Part shown: one piece after another, positions 1 to 8,748 of the stretch
Numbering within the stretch: position 1 is the stretch's first letter
Layout of the letters: each line of letters opens with the position of its first letter
From: Enterobacter asburiae
GTDB lineage: Bacteria > Pseudomonadota > Gammaproteobacteria > Enterobacterales > Enterobacteriaceae
Length of the DNA: 64,000 bases
Assembly: GCF_021440515.1 (NCBI RefSeq)
Contig: NZ_JAKCMV010000034.1
Span: 1 to 64,000, forward strand
Direction of reading: 5' to 3'
Notes under the pieces: generated by a model
Seen by the model: the letters and a program-made list of their open reading frames with translations, nothing else
The model's database searches: none
What the model was told of the DNA's origin: nothing
Made by a program: the position numbers and the translations under genes

Positions 1-85
<85 letters not shown>

Positions 86-120
86 TCACTCTCATATCGT
101 TCTTGTTTAACTCACCGCAC

Positions 121-194
121 AAAGCACCATGAACTTCCGATGCAGGGAAGGATGAGAAGCTTCGACTAAGGTTCGATTCGAGCGCACCTGTTTT
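121..194 (+). repeat. degenerate rtT-like repeat downstream of tRNA-Tyr
   Basis: At 168-182 the T-arm of the upstream tRNA is repeated in degenerate form (AAGGTTCGATTCGA against GAAGGTTCGAATCCTTC at 58-74), preceded by a G/A-rich stretch. In E. coli the tyrT operon ends in repeats that contain a copy of the tRNA 3' end and yield rtT RNA and the Tpr peptide. This looks like one decayed unit. Whether it makes a stable RNA cannot be seen from sequence, and no convincing tpr reading frame was found. Confidence 0.4.
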
Positions 195-220
195 CCCCGG
201 TGGCGCTACGCTTACCGGGG
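195..220. repeat. REP-type palindrome, possible tRNA operon terminator
   Basis: CCCCGGT and ACCGGGG form a hairpin around GGCGCTACGCTT, followed by CTACAAAACC. The same motif family recurs at four other intergenic places in this window, which marks it as an enterobacterial REP element. Here it also sits where the tRNA transcript should end, but it lacks a T-run. Confidence 0.7.
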
Positions 221-260
221 CTACAAAACCATAATGCAGCCGCCACCCGGCAAAAAGCGG

Positions 261-704
261 CTAGATCGGCGGCAACCTGCGCTGAACCGGTGAACTCTTC
301 ACTATCGAGGTATTACACTGGGCGTGCTCCGCCAGACCATCCAGCAGCTCATCAAGCTGCGCTATTGAGCGCACCACCAGCCGGATCACAAAACAATCCT
401 CTCCGGTGACCTTATCGCTCTCAATACACTCGGGCATCGCCTGAATATACTTATCCACCTTATGCAACAGGCCCGGTAGCGGCCTCACCCGCACTAACGC
501 CTGTAAGGTATAACCCAGCGCCGCTAAATTTACCCGTGCGCCGTACCCCTGGATCACCCCGCGCTCTTCGAGCCGCTTTAAGCGCTCTGCCGTACTGGGT
601 GACGTCAGGCCTACCTGCCCGCTTAACGCTTTAAGCGACACCCGCGCATCCTCAACCAGACAGGCCAAAATACGTCGGTCGATATCATCGAGAAGGTATT
701 CCAT
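261..704 (-). CDS. Lrp/AsnC-family transcriptional regulator
   Basis: A 147-residue protein with an N-terminal winged helix-turn-helix (about residues 3-55, beginning LDDIDRRILACLVEDAR) and a C-terminal RAM ligand-binding domain (about 65-140). This is the standard Lrp/AsnC architecture and length. The start at 704 is preferred over an upstream in-frame codon because AGGTGAAAG precedes it at good spacing. It is divergent from the EamA exporter gene at 812 with a 107 bp shared region, so the exporter is its likely target. Such pairs often control amino-acid export, but the ligand cannot be told from sequence. Confidence 0.85.
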   Translation of the reverse strand: MEYLLDDIDRRILACLVEDARVSLKALSGQVGLTSPSTAERLKRLEERGVIQGYGARVNLAALGYTLQALVRVRPLPGLLHKVDKYIQAMPECIESDKVTGEDCFVIRLVVRSIAQLDELLDGLAEHAQCNTSIVKSSPVQRRLPPI

Positions 705-811
705 CGCTTTCACCTGATTTAAAAAAGTCATTCGTCCTTTTCACCTTACATCACCTCTGTAAAAGGCGACAGCCTTTGTCGACAATAGAGCCATCAATCT
801 GGAGGTGAACA

Positions 812-1837
812 ATGCGTGATTTACAAACAGGCGTCTGGCAAATGAGCCTCGCCATGCTGATCTCAGGCTCCATCGGGGCGTTCGTTTTGCTCTCCGGTCT
901 GCCGGTGACGGAGGTGGTGTTCTGGCGCTGCCTGATCGGTGCGGGTGCGCTCCTTGTGTTTATCCGGCTCGGCAAGCAGCCCTTTAGCCCGTTAACCAAA
1001 GCTACGCTGGGGCTGGCGATACTCGGCGGCGTGGCGCTGGTCGTGAACTGGCTGCTGCTGTTTGGTGCCTACGCGCGTATTTCCATTGGCCTGTCGACGG
1101 TGGTCTACAACACCCAGCCCTTTATGCTGGTCATGATGGGAATGCTGATGGGCGAACGCGTAAGCCTGGTCAAATGGGGCTGGCTGGTTCTCGCCTTCAG
1201 CGGCGTGGTGGTGTTGCTCTCAGGCGAAATGGCGGGCAGTCACCAGCAGGGTTGGCTTGCGGGTATCGGGCTTGCGCTGGGTGCGGCCTTCTTTTATGCC
1301 CTTACCGCTATCATCACCCGTAAACTTAAAAGCATCGCGCCGCAGCATATCGCGTTTATCCAGGTCTTAACGGGCGTGGTGATGCTGCTGCCGCTGGCGA
1401 AGCTACCCGCGTTCTCCGCCGATTTCCCGTGGGCGATACTGCTGACGCTGGGGATTTTGCACACCGGCATCATGTATCAGCTGTTATACAGCGCCATTCA
1501 GAAGCTCCCGACGCCGATTGTAGGCTCCCTCTCCTTTATCTACCCGGTGGTGGCGATCGTGGTGGATAGCCTGGCGTTTGGACACACGCTGACGGCAACG
1601 CAGCTGGCGGGCGGCGTGCTGATCCTGTTTGCCGCGGCGGGCAATAATCTGGGCTGGGGCGAAAAAAACCCCGCGAGTGCGGGGTTAATGTCAAAACGGC
1701 CGACTAGCGACGCGCGCGGACAATCTGGTATTTGCGCGTCAGGTACTCCACCGGCGCGCTCCAGATATGCACCAGGCGGGAGAACGGGAAGAGCACAAAC
1801 AGGGTCATCCCCAGCACCAGGTGAACGCGGAAGATAA
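812..1837 (+). CDS. EamA/DMT-family exporter with aberrant C-terminal extension
   Basis: About the first 285 residues form ten hydrophobic segments in two EamA repeats, typical of drug/metabolite transporters (often amino-acid or metabolite exporters in the inner membrane). GGAGGTGAAC precedes the ATG. After the last membrane helix the frame reads through the narI terminator hairpin and 134 bp antisense to narI, adding about 57 residues rich in R, P, G and S that do not look like transporter sequence. The switch lies at a run of seven A (1662-1668). With six A the frame would end EKTPRVRG-stop at 1686, close to family length. The run-on is therefore probably a homopolymer indel, natural or technical. 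Its partner is the divergent Lrp-type regulator. Confidence 0.75.
   Translation: MRDLQTGVWQMSLAMLISGSIGAFVLLSGLPVTEVVFWRCLIGAGALLVFIRLGKQPFSPLTKATLGLAILGGVALVVNWLLLFGAYARISIGLSTVVYNTQPFMLVMMGMLMGERVSLVKWGWLVLAFSGVVVLLSGEMAGSHQQGWLAGIGLALGAAFFYALTAIITRKLKSIAPQHIAFIQVLTGVVMLLPLAKLPAFSADFPWAILLTLGILHTGIMYQLLYSAIQKLPTPIVGSLSFIYPVVAIVVDSLAFGHTLTATQLAGGVLILFAAAGNNLGWGEKNPASAGLMSKRPTSDARGQSGICASGTPPARSRYAPGGRTGRAQTGSSPAPGERGR
1662..1687 (-). terminator. intrinsic terminator of narGHJI
   Basis: On the minus strand AACCCCGCACTCGCGGGGTT forms a GC-rich hairpin followed by seven T. It lies 17 bp past the narI stop codon and inside the run-on frame of the opposing exporter gene. Confidence 0.85.
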
Positions 1838-2381
1838 ACGCCACGCCGTCCAGATGCGCAGACGCGCCACCGTGGAAAGTCACTACGGACTGCGCCCAGC
1901 CGACCAGCTTCATCATTTCGCTGCCGTCCATGTGCTGTGCAGAGAACGGAATAGTCAGCAGACCCAGCGCACACTGCACCATCAGCAGGGAGAGGATCAG
2001 GATATCCGCCCCGGTGGTGGTGGCACGCACGCGCGGGCTGAACAGACGACGTTTTAGCAGCAACAGACCGCCCACCAGGCACAGCACGCCGCTGGCACCG
2101 CCCGCGAACATGGCCATCTTCTGCTTCACTTCGATCGGCAGCCAGGCTTCATACATCCAGTGCGGCGTCAGCATTCCGAGGAAGTGGCCGGCAAAAATAC
2201 CGAGGATACCCAGGTGGAACAGGTTAGACGCCAGGTTCATCCCCTTGCGATCCAGCATCTGGCTGGAGCCCGCGCGCCAGGTGTACTGGCCGTAGTCGTA
2301 GCGCAGCCAGCTTCCCACCAGGAACACGGTGCCCGCGATGTACGGGTAAATGTCAAAGAAGAACATATTCAGGAAATGCAT
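1704..2381 (-). CDS. narI: respiratory nitrate reductase 1, gamma subunit (cytochrome b)
   Basis: Membrane cytochrome b of the NarGHI complex. It oxidises quinol at the periplasmic side and passes electrons through two b hemes to NarH. The protein has 225 residues, the same as E. coli NarI, with five predicted membrane helices. The four heme-ligand histidines are present: His56 and His66 in [15 protein letters not shown], and two more in the VTFHGG and FRVHLVLG segments near 187 and 205. The start overlaps the narJ stop (TAATG), indicating translational coupling as the last gene of narGHJI. Confidence 0.98.
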   Translation of the reverse strand: MHFLNMFFFDIYPYIAGTVFLVGSWLRYDYGQYTWRAGSSQMLDRKGMNLASNLFHLGILGIFAGHFLGMLTPHWMYEAWLPIEVKQKMAMFAGGASGVLCLVGGLLLLKRRLFSPRVRATTTGADILILSLLMVQCALGLLTIPFSAQHMDGSEMMKLVGWAQSVVTFHGGASAHLDGVAFIFRVHLVLGMTLFVLFPFSRLVHIWSAPVEYLTRKYQIVRARR

Positions 2382-3091
2382 TAGTGCCGTCCTCCGTTAG
2401 AGATATTCAAATATTGCGGGGCAACAGCTCCGGCAAAACGACGCTGGTGAGCCGAAATTTCCGACTCGCCGCAGTTCCGATCGGCAAAGAACTTCACCTG
2501 CTCTTCTTCCCAGACCGCATCGAGCGCCTGCGGGGTATCATCGCGGGCTTCGTCCGCAATTTTCTCCGCCACTTTCACACTGTCGACCGAGGCGTTAGCG
2601 AACTTCACCAGCAGGTCGAACAGCACGGCATAGGGGCTTTCACGCTGTTGCAGACGCGCGCCGAGCAGCGCCAGGATCGGGGCGATATCCTTCAACCCGC
2701 CAAGCGCCTCTTCTTTTGGCAGCTGCGCCAGATACTCCAGGTACAGCGGCAGATGGTCCGGCAGTTCGCGGCTGTCGAGCTGTAAGCCGTGCTCCTCGTA
2801 CTGGGCCATCAGATCCACCATCGCCTGACCGCGATCGCGGGATTCACCGTGAACGTGTTCAAACAGCAGCAGCGAGGTCGCGCGTCCACGGTCGAACAGC
2901 TGGCTGTATTCAGCCTGCACGTCCAGAAGATCGCGCGCTAAAAGGTCGCGCAGGAAAACGCCCAGCCGATGGGCATCTTCTTTGTCCAGGTTTTCAGATG
3001 ACGCGAGTGCATCGAAAAATTCCTGCTGATGCTGCGCAAGCGCAGCATCCGGATATTCAAGCAGACGCGAAACAATGACGAGTTCAATCAT
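2381..3091 (-). CDS. narJ: nitrate reductase molybdenum cofactor assembly chaperone
   Basis: Cytoplasmic system-specific chaperone that binds NarG and allows molybdenum cofactor and Fe-S insertion before membrane docking. From the ATG at 3091 ([15 protein letters not shown]) the protein has 236 residues, equal to E. coli NarJ. A longer in-frame reading upstream lies inside narH and is not used. Start and narH stop overlap as ATGA, and the stop overlaps the narI start, so translation is coupled on both sides. Confidence 0.97.
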   Translation of the reverse strand: MIELVIVSRLLEYPDAALAQHQQEFFDALASSENLDKEDAHRLGVFLRDLLARDLLDVQAEYSQLFDRGRATSLLLFEHVHGESRDRGQAMVDLMAQYEEHGLQLDSRELPDHLPLYLEYLAQLPKEEALGGLKDIAPILALLGARLQQRESPYAVLFDLLVKFANASVDSVKVAEKIADEARDDTPQALDAVWEEEQVKFFADRNCGESEISAHQRRFAGAVAPQYLNISNGGRH

Positions 3092-4626
3092 TGGTGCGGC
3101 TCCGTTTTGCTGGTCACATCGAGCGCGTCGATGCGGCGGCTGTTGAACAGGTTGAATTTGGTGTCTGAACCGTGGCAACCGTCGCCAAAGGTAAAGCCAC
3201 ACCCGCTTTTTTCCGGGAAGGCGTCGCGCGCCTGCTCACGGTGGCTGCTCGGCACCACGAAACGATCTTCGTAGTTCGCAATTGCCAGATAGCGGTACAT
3301 CTCCTGCGCCTGCGCTTCGGTCAGACCGACCTCTTCCAGCGCACGGGTGTCGATCGTGCCGTCAACCGTTTCAGCGCGTTTGAAGTGACGCATCGCCAGC
3401 ATACGCTTCAGCGCCAGCAGCACCGGCTGGGTATCGCCTGCGGTCAGCAGGTTTGCCAGGTACTGAACCGGAATGCGCAGGCTTTCCACGTCAGGCAGAA
3501 TGCCGTTGCTGCCCAGCTCGCCCGCATCGGCGGCGGACTGAATCGGTGACAGCGGCGGCACGTACCAGACCATCGGCAGCGTGCGGTATTCCGGGTGCAG
3601 CGGCAGGGCCAGCTTCCAGTCCATCGCCATTTTGTACACCGGGGACTGCTGCGCCGCGTCGATCACGCTTTGCGGCACGCCGTCTTTCAGCGCCTGCTCA
3701 ATCACCTTCGGATCGTTCGGATCGAGGAACACGTCCAGCTGACGCTGGTACAGATCTTTCTCGTTCTCGGTGCTTGCCGCGGTTTCAATCGCATCCGCGT
3801 CATACAGCAGCACGCCGAGGTAGCGAATACGGCCTACGCAGCTTTCAGAGCAGACGGTTGGCATCCCGGCTTCGATACGCGGATAGCAGAAGACGCACTT
3901 CTCGGACTTGCCGCTCTTCCAGTTGAAGTAGATTTTTTTGTACGGGCAGCCGGTGATACACATACGCCAGCCGCGGCACTTGTCCTGGTCGATCAGCACG
4001 ATGCCGTCTTCTTCACGCTTGTAGATGGCTCCGCTCGGGCAGGTCGCGACGCACGCCGGGTTCAGGCAGTGCTCGCACAGGCGCGGCAGATACATCATGA
4101 AGGTGTTTTCGAACTGGCCGTACATCGCCTTCTGCATGTTTTCGAAGTTCCGATCTTTCGACAGTTTTTCGAACTCACCGCCCAGATCGTCTTCCCAGTT
4201 CGGTCCTTTGGTAATTTTGTCCATACGCTGCCCGGTAATGAGCGAGCGTGGACGGGCAATCGGCTGCGCCTTGCTGTCCGCCGGGGCGTTATGCAGCGTC
4301 TGATAATCAAAATCAAACGGCTCGTAGTAGTCATCGATGCCCGGCAGGTGCGGGTTAGCGAAGATTTTACCCAGCAGCATCGCGCGGTTACCCATGCGCG
4401 GCTGAATTTTGCCGTTGATCTTGCGGATCCAGCCGCCCTTCCACTTCTCCTGGTTTTCCCAGTCGGTCGGGAAGCCGGTGCCCGGCTTGGTTTCAACGTT
4501 GTTGAACCACGCGTACTCTGCACCTTCGCGGCTGGTCCAGACGTTTTTACAGGTGACCGAGCAGGTATGACAGCCGATGCATTTATCCAGATTCAGCACC
4601 ATGCCGACTTGTGAACGAATTTTCAT
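3088..4626 (-). CDS. narH: respiratory nitrate reductase 1, beta subunit (Fe-S)
   Basis: Electron-transfer subunit of NarGHI on the cytoplasmic face, carrying electrons from NarI hemes to NarG through one 3Fe-4S and three 4Fe-4S clusters. It has 512 residues as in E. coli. Cysteine motifs are visible: C16-x2-C19-x2-C22-x3-C26 (DKCIGCHTCSVTCKN), CEHCLNPACVATCP, and CRGWRMCITGCP, where Trp replaces a cysteine as known for the 3Fe-4S site. The ATGA overlap with the end of narG shows translational coupling. Confidence 0.98.
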   Translation of the reverse strand: MKIRSQVGMVLNLDKCIGCHTCSVTCKNVWTSREGAEYAWFNNVETKPGTGFPTDWENQEKWKGGWIRKINGKIQPRMGNRAMLLGKIFANPHLPGIDDYYEPFDFDYQTLHNAPADSKAQPIARPRSLITGQRMDKITKGPNWEDDLGGEFEKLSKDRNFENMQKAMYGQFENTFMMYLPRLCEHCLNPACVATCPSGAIYKREEDGIVLIDQDKCRGWRMCITGCPYKKIYFNWKSGKSEKCVFCYPRIEAGMPTVCSESCVGRIRYLGVLLYDADAIETAASTENEKDLYQRQLDVFLDPNDPKVIEQALKDGVPQSVIDAAQQSPVYKMAMDWKLALPLHPEYRTLPMVWYVPPLSPIQSAADAGELGSNGILPDVESLRIPVQYLANLLTAGDTQPVLLALKRMLAMRHFKRAETVDGTIDTRALEEVGLTEAQAQEMYRYLAIANYEDRFVVPSSHREQARDAFPEKSGCGFTFGDGCHGSDTKFNLFNSRRIDALDVTSKTEPHQ

Positions 4627-7600
4627 TTTACGCTCTCCTGTACCTGGTCATTACCTTCGCCATCTAACCAGTTGATATTCTTCATCTTACGTACCACTAC
4701 GAACTCATCACGGTTTGACCCTACGGTGCCGTAGTAGTTAAAGCCGTAGGCCAGCTGCGCATAGCCACCGATCATGTGGGTCGGTTTTGGCGTAATGCGG
4801 GTCACGGAGTTGTGAATACCGCCGCGCTGCTCGGTGATTTCAGATCCCGGAATGTTCACGATGCGTTCCTGGGCGTGGTACATCATGGTCATCCCCGCCG
4901 GAACGCGCTGGCTCACCACCGCACGGGCGGTCAGGGAACCGTTGCTGTTGAACACTTCGATCCAGTCGTTATCGACAATGCCCAGCTCTTTGGCGTCCGC
5001 TTCGCTCATCCATACAATCGGGCCACCGCGTCCTAGGGTCAGCATCAGCAGGTTGTCGCTGTAGGTCGAGTGGATACCCCATTTCTGGTGCGGCGTCAGG
5101 AAGTTCAGCGCCTTCTCAGGGTTACCGTTGGATTTCTCGCCCATCACCTCTTTCACCGAACGGGTGTCGATAGGTGGACGGTACACCAGCAGGCTTTCGC
5201 CGAAATCGCGCATCCACTGGTGATCCTGATACAGGGACTGACGGCCCGACAGGGTGCGCCACGGGATCAGCTCGTGAACGTTGGTGTAACCGGCGTTGTA
5301 GGAGACATGCTCGTCTTCCAGGCCAGACCAGGTCGGGCTGGAGATAATTTTGCGCGGCTGGGCCTGAATGTCGCGGAAGCGAATTTTCTCGTCTTCTTTA
5401 TTCAGCGCCAGATGCGTATGGTCACGACCGGTAAACTCGCTCAGGGCGGCCCAGGCCTTGACGGCCACCTGACCGTTGGTTTCCGGCGCCAGAGTCAGGA
5501 TCATCTCTGCGGCGTCAATCGCGGTGTTCAGCATTGGCTGGCCTTTGGCCGGGCCGTCCGCTTTGGTGTAATTGAGCTTGCGCAGCAGATCCATTTCGCT
5601 CTGGGTGTTCCAGGCGATCCCTTTCCCGCCGTTACCGATTTTCTCCATCAGCGGGCCGATAGAGGTAAAGCGCTCCCAGGTCGCCGGATAATCACGTTCA
5701 ACCGGAATGATGTGCGGTGCGGTTACGCCCGGGATCAGGTCGCATTCGCCTTTTTTCCAGTCCTTCACGTCCAGCGGCTGCGCCAGTTCGGCAGCGGAGT
5801 CGTGCTGGATAGGCAGCGTCACCACGTCGGTCTCTTTGCCGAGGTGGCCCACGCAGACTTCGGAGAATTTCTTCGCGATGCCTTTGTAGATCTCCCAGTC
5901 GCTTTTCGATTCCCACGCCGGGTCAACGGCGGCAGACAGCGGATGAATAAACGGATGCATATCCGAGGTATTCATGTCGTCTTTTTCATACCAGGTGGCG
6001 GTCGGCAGCACGATATCGGAGTACAGGCAGGTGCTGGATAGACGGAAGTCGAGGGTCACGACCAGATCCAGCTTGCCGTCCAGGCCGTTGTCCTGCCATT
6101 CCACCTCTTCAGGCTTCACGCCGCCCTGCTTGCCGAGATCTTTCCCCTGAATACCGTGTTCGGTGCCCAGCAGATACTTCAGCATGTATTCGTGGCCTTT
6201 ACCGGACGAGCCCAGCAGGTTAGAGCGCCAGATAAACAGGTTGCGCGGGTGGTTTTTACCGTTTTCAGGCTGTTCAGCCGCAAAGCGGATAGAGCCGTCT
6301 TTCAGGGACTTCACGGTGTAATCCACCGGGGTCATGCCGGCTTTTTTCGCCGCGTCTGCGATGCGCAGCGGGTTAGTGCCCAGCTGTGGCGCAGACGGCA
6401 GCCAGCCCATACGCTCGGCGCGCACGTTGAAGTCGATCAGATGACTGCTGTAGCGGGATTTATCCGCCATCGGCGAAAGCAGCTCCTGCGCGGTGACGGT
6501 TTCATAGCGCCACTGGCTGGAGTGGTTATAGAAGTAGGAGGTACTGTTCATGTGGCGCGCAGGACGCTGCCAGTCAAGGCCGAACGCCAGCGGCTGCCAG
6601 CCGGTCTGCGGACGCAGTTTTTCCTGGCCGACATAGTGCGCCCAGCCGCCGCCGCTCTGGCCGACGCAGCCGCAGAACACCAGCATGTTGATCAGACCGC
6701 GATAGTTCATATCGAGGTGATACCAGTGGTTCAGACCGGCACCGACGATGATCATCGAACGGCCGTGGGTTTTGTCGGCGTTTTCGGCAAATTCACGCGC
6801 GATGCGGATGATTTGCGAACGGGATACGCCTGTGACTTCTTCTGCCCACGCCGGGGTATACGCTTTCACGTCGTCGTAGCTGGTTGCGCAGTTTTCGTCG
6901 TTCAGACCGCGTTCCAGGCCGTAGTTCGCCATGGTCAGGTCATAAACGGTGGTCACCAGCGCGGTGGAGCCATCCGCCAGTTGCAGGCGTTTCACCGGCA
7001 GCTTGTGCAGTAAGACGTTTTCCAGCTCCACTTTTTTGAAGTGCTCAGAGCCTTCACCGCCAAAGTACGGGAAGCCGACTTCAGCGATCTCGTCCTGGCT
7101 GCCCAGCATGCTCAGGCGCAGTTCGGTCTCTTCACCGGTTGTGCCGTTACGCTGCTCAAGGTTCCATTTGCCCTTCTCGCCCCAGCGGAAACCGATTGAG
7201 CCGTTAGGTGCCACCAGCTCGCCGTTGCTGTTGCAGGCGACGGTTTTCCACTGCGGGTTGTTTTCCTGGCCCAGTGCATCCACCAGATCCGCCGCGCGCA
7301 GCATACGGCCCGCCGCGTAGTAGCCGTCACGCTCTTCCAGCATGACCAGCATCGGCATATCGGTGTAACGACGCACGTAGTCGGTAAAGTACTGGCTCGG
7401 TTTGTCGAGGTGGAATTCGCGCAGCATAACGTGGCCCATCGCCAGCGCCATTGCCGCATCGGTGCCCTGTTTTGGTGCCAGCCACAGGTCGCAGAGTTTC
7501 GCGATTTCCGCGTAGTCAGGGGTGATCGCCACCGTTTTGGTGCCTTTGTAGCGCACTTCGGTAAAGAAGTGGGCGTCCGGCGTACGGGTCTGCGGCACGT

Positions 7601-8366
7601 TAGAGCCCCAGGCGATGATGTAGCTGGAGTTGTACCAGTCTGCGGATTCAGGGACGTCGGTCTGCTCACCCCAGGTCTGCGGTGACGCAGGCGGCAGGTC
7701 GCAGTACCAGTCGTAGAAGCTCAGGCAGGTGCCGCCGATCAGCGACAGATAGCGTGCGCCGGACGCGTAAGAGACCATCGACATCGCCGGGATCGGCGAG
7801 AAGCCCGCCACGCGGTCCGGGCCGTAGGTTTTGACGGTATAGACGTTTGACGCGGCAATTAGCTCGTTCACTTCCTGCCAGGAGGAGCGCACAAAGCCGC
7901 CGCGCCCGCGCGCCTGCTTGAAGCTTTTGGCTTTATCCGGGTCTTCAATAATAGAAGCCCAGGCCTCAACCGGATCGCTGTGCTGCACTTTCGCTTCGCG
8001 CCACATTTTCATCAGGCGCTTGCGCATCAGCGGGTATTTGAGGCGGTTAGCGCTGTAGAGATACCAGGAGTAGCTCGCGCCGCGCGGGCAGCCGCGGGGT
8101 TCGTGGTTCGGCATATCCGGGCGGGTGCGCGGATAGTCGGTCTGCTGCATTTCCCAGGTCACCAGACCGTTTTTAACGAAAATCTTCCAGCTGCATGAAC
8201 CGGTGCAGTTTACGCCGTGGGTAGAACGCACGACTTTGTCATGCTGCCAACGCTGACGGTATCCATCCTCCCAGTCCCGGTTGGTATCCAGAACCTGGCC
8301 GTGCCCATCGGCAAAGGTTTCGCCCTTCTGCTTGAAGTAGCGAAACCGGTCCAAAAATTTGCTCAT
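4623..8366 (-). CDS. narG: respiratory nitrate reductase 1, alpha subunit (molybdenum catalytic)
   Basis: Catalytic subunit that reduces nitrate to nitrite at a bis-molybdopterin guanine dinucleotide site in the cytoplasm, coupled to quinol oxidation. It has 1247 residues, identical in length to E. coli NarG. The FS0 cluster ligands are in place: His50, Cys54, Cys58 and Cys93. The ADWYNSSY segment near residue 222 contains the aspartate that ligates molybdenum in the family. AGGAGAT precedes the ATG. It is the first gene of narGHJI, transcribed from an FNR- and NarL-controlled promoter in the 382 bp gap upstream. Confidence 0.99.
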   Translation of the reverse strand: MSKFLDRFRYFKQKGETFADGHGQVLDTNRDWEDGYRQRWQHDKVVRSTHGVNCTGSCSWKIFVKNGLVTWEMQQTDYPRTRPDMPNHEPRGCPRGASYSWYLYSANRLKYPLMRKRLMKMWREAKVQHSDPVEAWASIIEDPDKAKSFKQARGRGGFVRSSWQEVNELIAASNVYTVKTYGPDRVAGFSPIPAMSMVSYASGARYLSLIGGTCLSFYDWYCDLPPASPQTWGEQTDVPESADWYNSSYIIAWGSNVPQTRTPDAHFFTEVRYKGTKTVAITPDYAEIAKLCDLWLAPKQGTDAAMALAMGHVMLREFHLDKPSQYFTDYVRRYTDMPMLVMLEERDGYYAAGRMLRAADLVDALGQENNPQWKTVACNSNGELVAPNGSIGFRWGEKGKWNLEQRNGTTGEETELRLSMLGSQDEIAEVGFPYFGGEGSEHFKKVELENVLLHKLPVKRLQLADGSTALVTTVYDLTMANYGLERGLNDENCATSYDDVKAYTPAWAEEVTGVSRSQIIRIAREFAENADKTHGRSMIIVGAGLNHWYHLDMNYRGLINMLVFCGCVGQSGGGWAHYVGQEKLRPQTGWQPLAFGLDWQRPARHMNSTSYFYNHSSQWRYETVTAQELLSPMADKSRYSSHLIDFNVRAERMGWLPSAPQLGTNPLRIADAAKKAGMTPVDYTVKSLKDGSIRFAAEQPENGKNHPRNLFIWRSNLLGSSGKGHEYMLKYLLGTEHGIQGKDLGKQGGVKPEEVEWQDNGLDGKLDLVVTLDFRLSSTCLYSDIVLPTATWYEKDDMNTSDMHPFIHPLSAAVDPAWESKSDWEIYKGIAKKFSEVCVGHLGKETDVVTLPIQHDSAAELAQPLDVKDWKKGECDLIPGVTAPHIIPVERDYPATWERFTSIGPLMEKIGNGGKGIAWNTQSEMDLLRKLNYTKADGPAKGQPMLNTAIDAAEMILTLAPETNGQVAVKAWAALSEFTGRDHTHLALNKEDEKIRFRDIQAQPRKIISSPTWSGLEDEHVSYNAGYTNVHELIPWRTLSGRQSLYQDHQWMRDFGESLLVYRPPIDTRSVKEVMGEKSNGNPEKALNFLTPHQKWGIHSTYSDNLLMLTLGRGGPIVWMSEADAKELGIVDNDWIEVFNSNGSLTARAVVSQRVPAGMTMMYHAQERIVNIPGSEITEQRGGIHNSVTRITPKPTHMIGGYAQLAYGFNYYGTVGSNRDEFVVVRKMKNINWLDGEGNDQVQESVK

Positions 8367-8417
8367 CGGGTATCTCCTGTGTGGAGCCTGTGGCTCTCTA
8401 AATCGACATTGCTGATT

Positions 8418-8466
8418 TGCAGCGAAGGTAACGCTCTGAAAGAGGAGGAGAATTGATAACGATCAA
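8418..8466 (-). promoter_or_regulatory. narG promoter with FNR site
   Basis: TTGATCGTTATCAA at 8453-8466 (minus strand) is a perfect FNR box (TTGAT-N4-ATCAA). Its centre at 8459.5 puts the start of transcription near 8418 if FNR acts at -41.5. A plausible -10 element TTACCT lies at 8426-8431. This is the class II FNR arrangement of E. coli narG, so anaerobic activation is expected. The start site is inferred from spacing. Confidence 0.88.
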
Positions 8467-8486
8467 GGCGGGCGGGGTCTTACCGG

Positions 8487-8616
8487 AGGGGTATTAGATC
8501 AAATACCACCAAAGCGGTAGATTTTTTATTTTTTTAACTTTATGATTTATATGCATATTTTGTATTTATCGTACAAAGCGCCATGTGAAATTTAACATCT
8601 CAGGTATTAAGGGGTA
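8487..8616 (-). promoter_or_regulatory. NarL heptamers upstream of narG
   Basis: TACCCCT on the minus strand occurs at 8487-8493 and 8610-8616, and TACCACC on the plus strand at 8504-8510. Measured from the inferred start at 8418, the distal site centres at -195 and the middle one at -89, the two positions known for NarL at E. coli narG. Between them, 8520-8575 is strongly A/T-rich, fitting the IHF-bent loop known there. The 8367-8748 gap holds these sites plus the narK terminator and nothing else I can see. Confidence 0.8.
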
Positions 8617-8702
8617 GACGGCGCTGCAAAGCGATGCCCATCACAGTGTTACCCGCCGTGTGATTCTGTAAAAGCGGTAAGTATGTTGTAACTATTAATG
8701 CC

Positions 8703-8728
8703 AAAAAAAACGCGGCCCGAAGGCCGCG
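8703..8728 (-). terminator. intrinsic terminator of narK
   Basis: On the minus strand CGCGGCC-TTCG-GGCCGCG is followed by eight T. The TTCG tetraloop and uninterrupted T-run make it a strong terminator 20 bp past the narK stop. Confidence 0.95.
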
Positions 8729-8748
8729 TAACGGATAATCACACTTAC

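Noticed and set aside
3092-3202. Longer narJ start inside narH
   Set aside because: The ATG at 3091 has the ATGA coupling with narH and gives exactly the 236-residue family length.
3595-4614. Open frame antisense to narH
   Set aside because: A shadow frame of a conserved Fe-S subunit with no protein signature.
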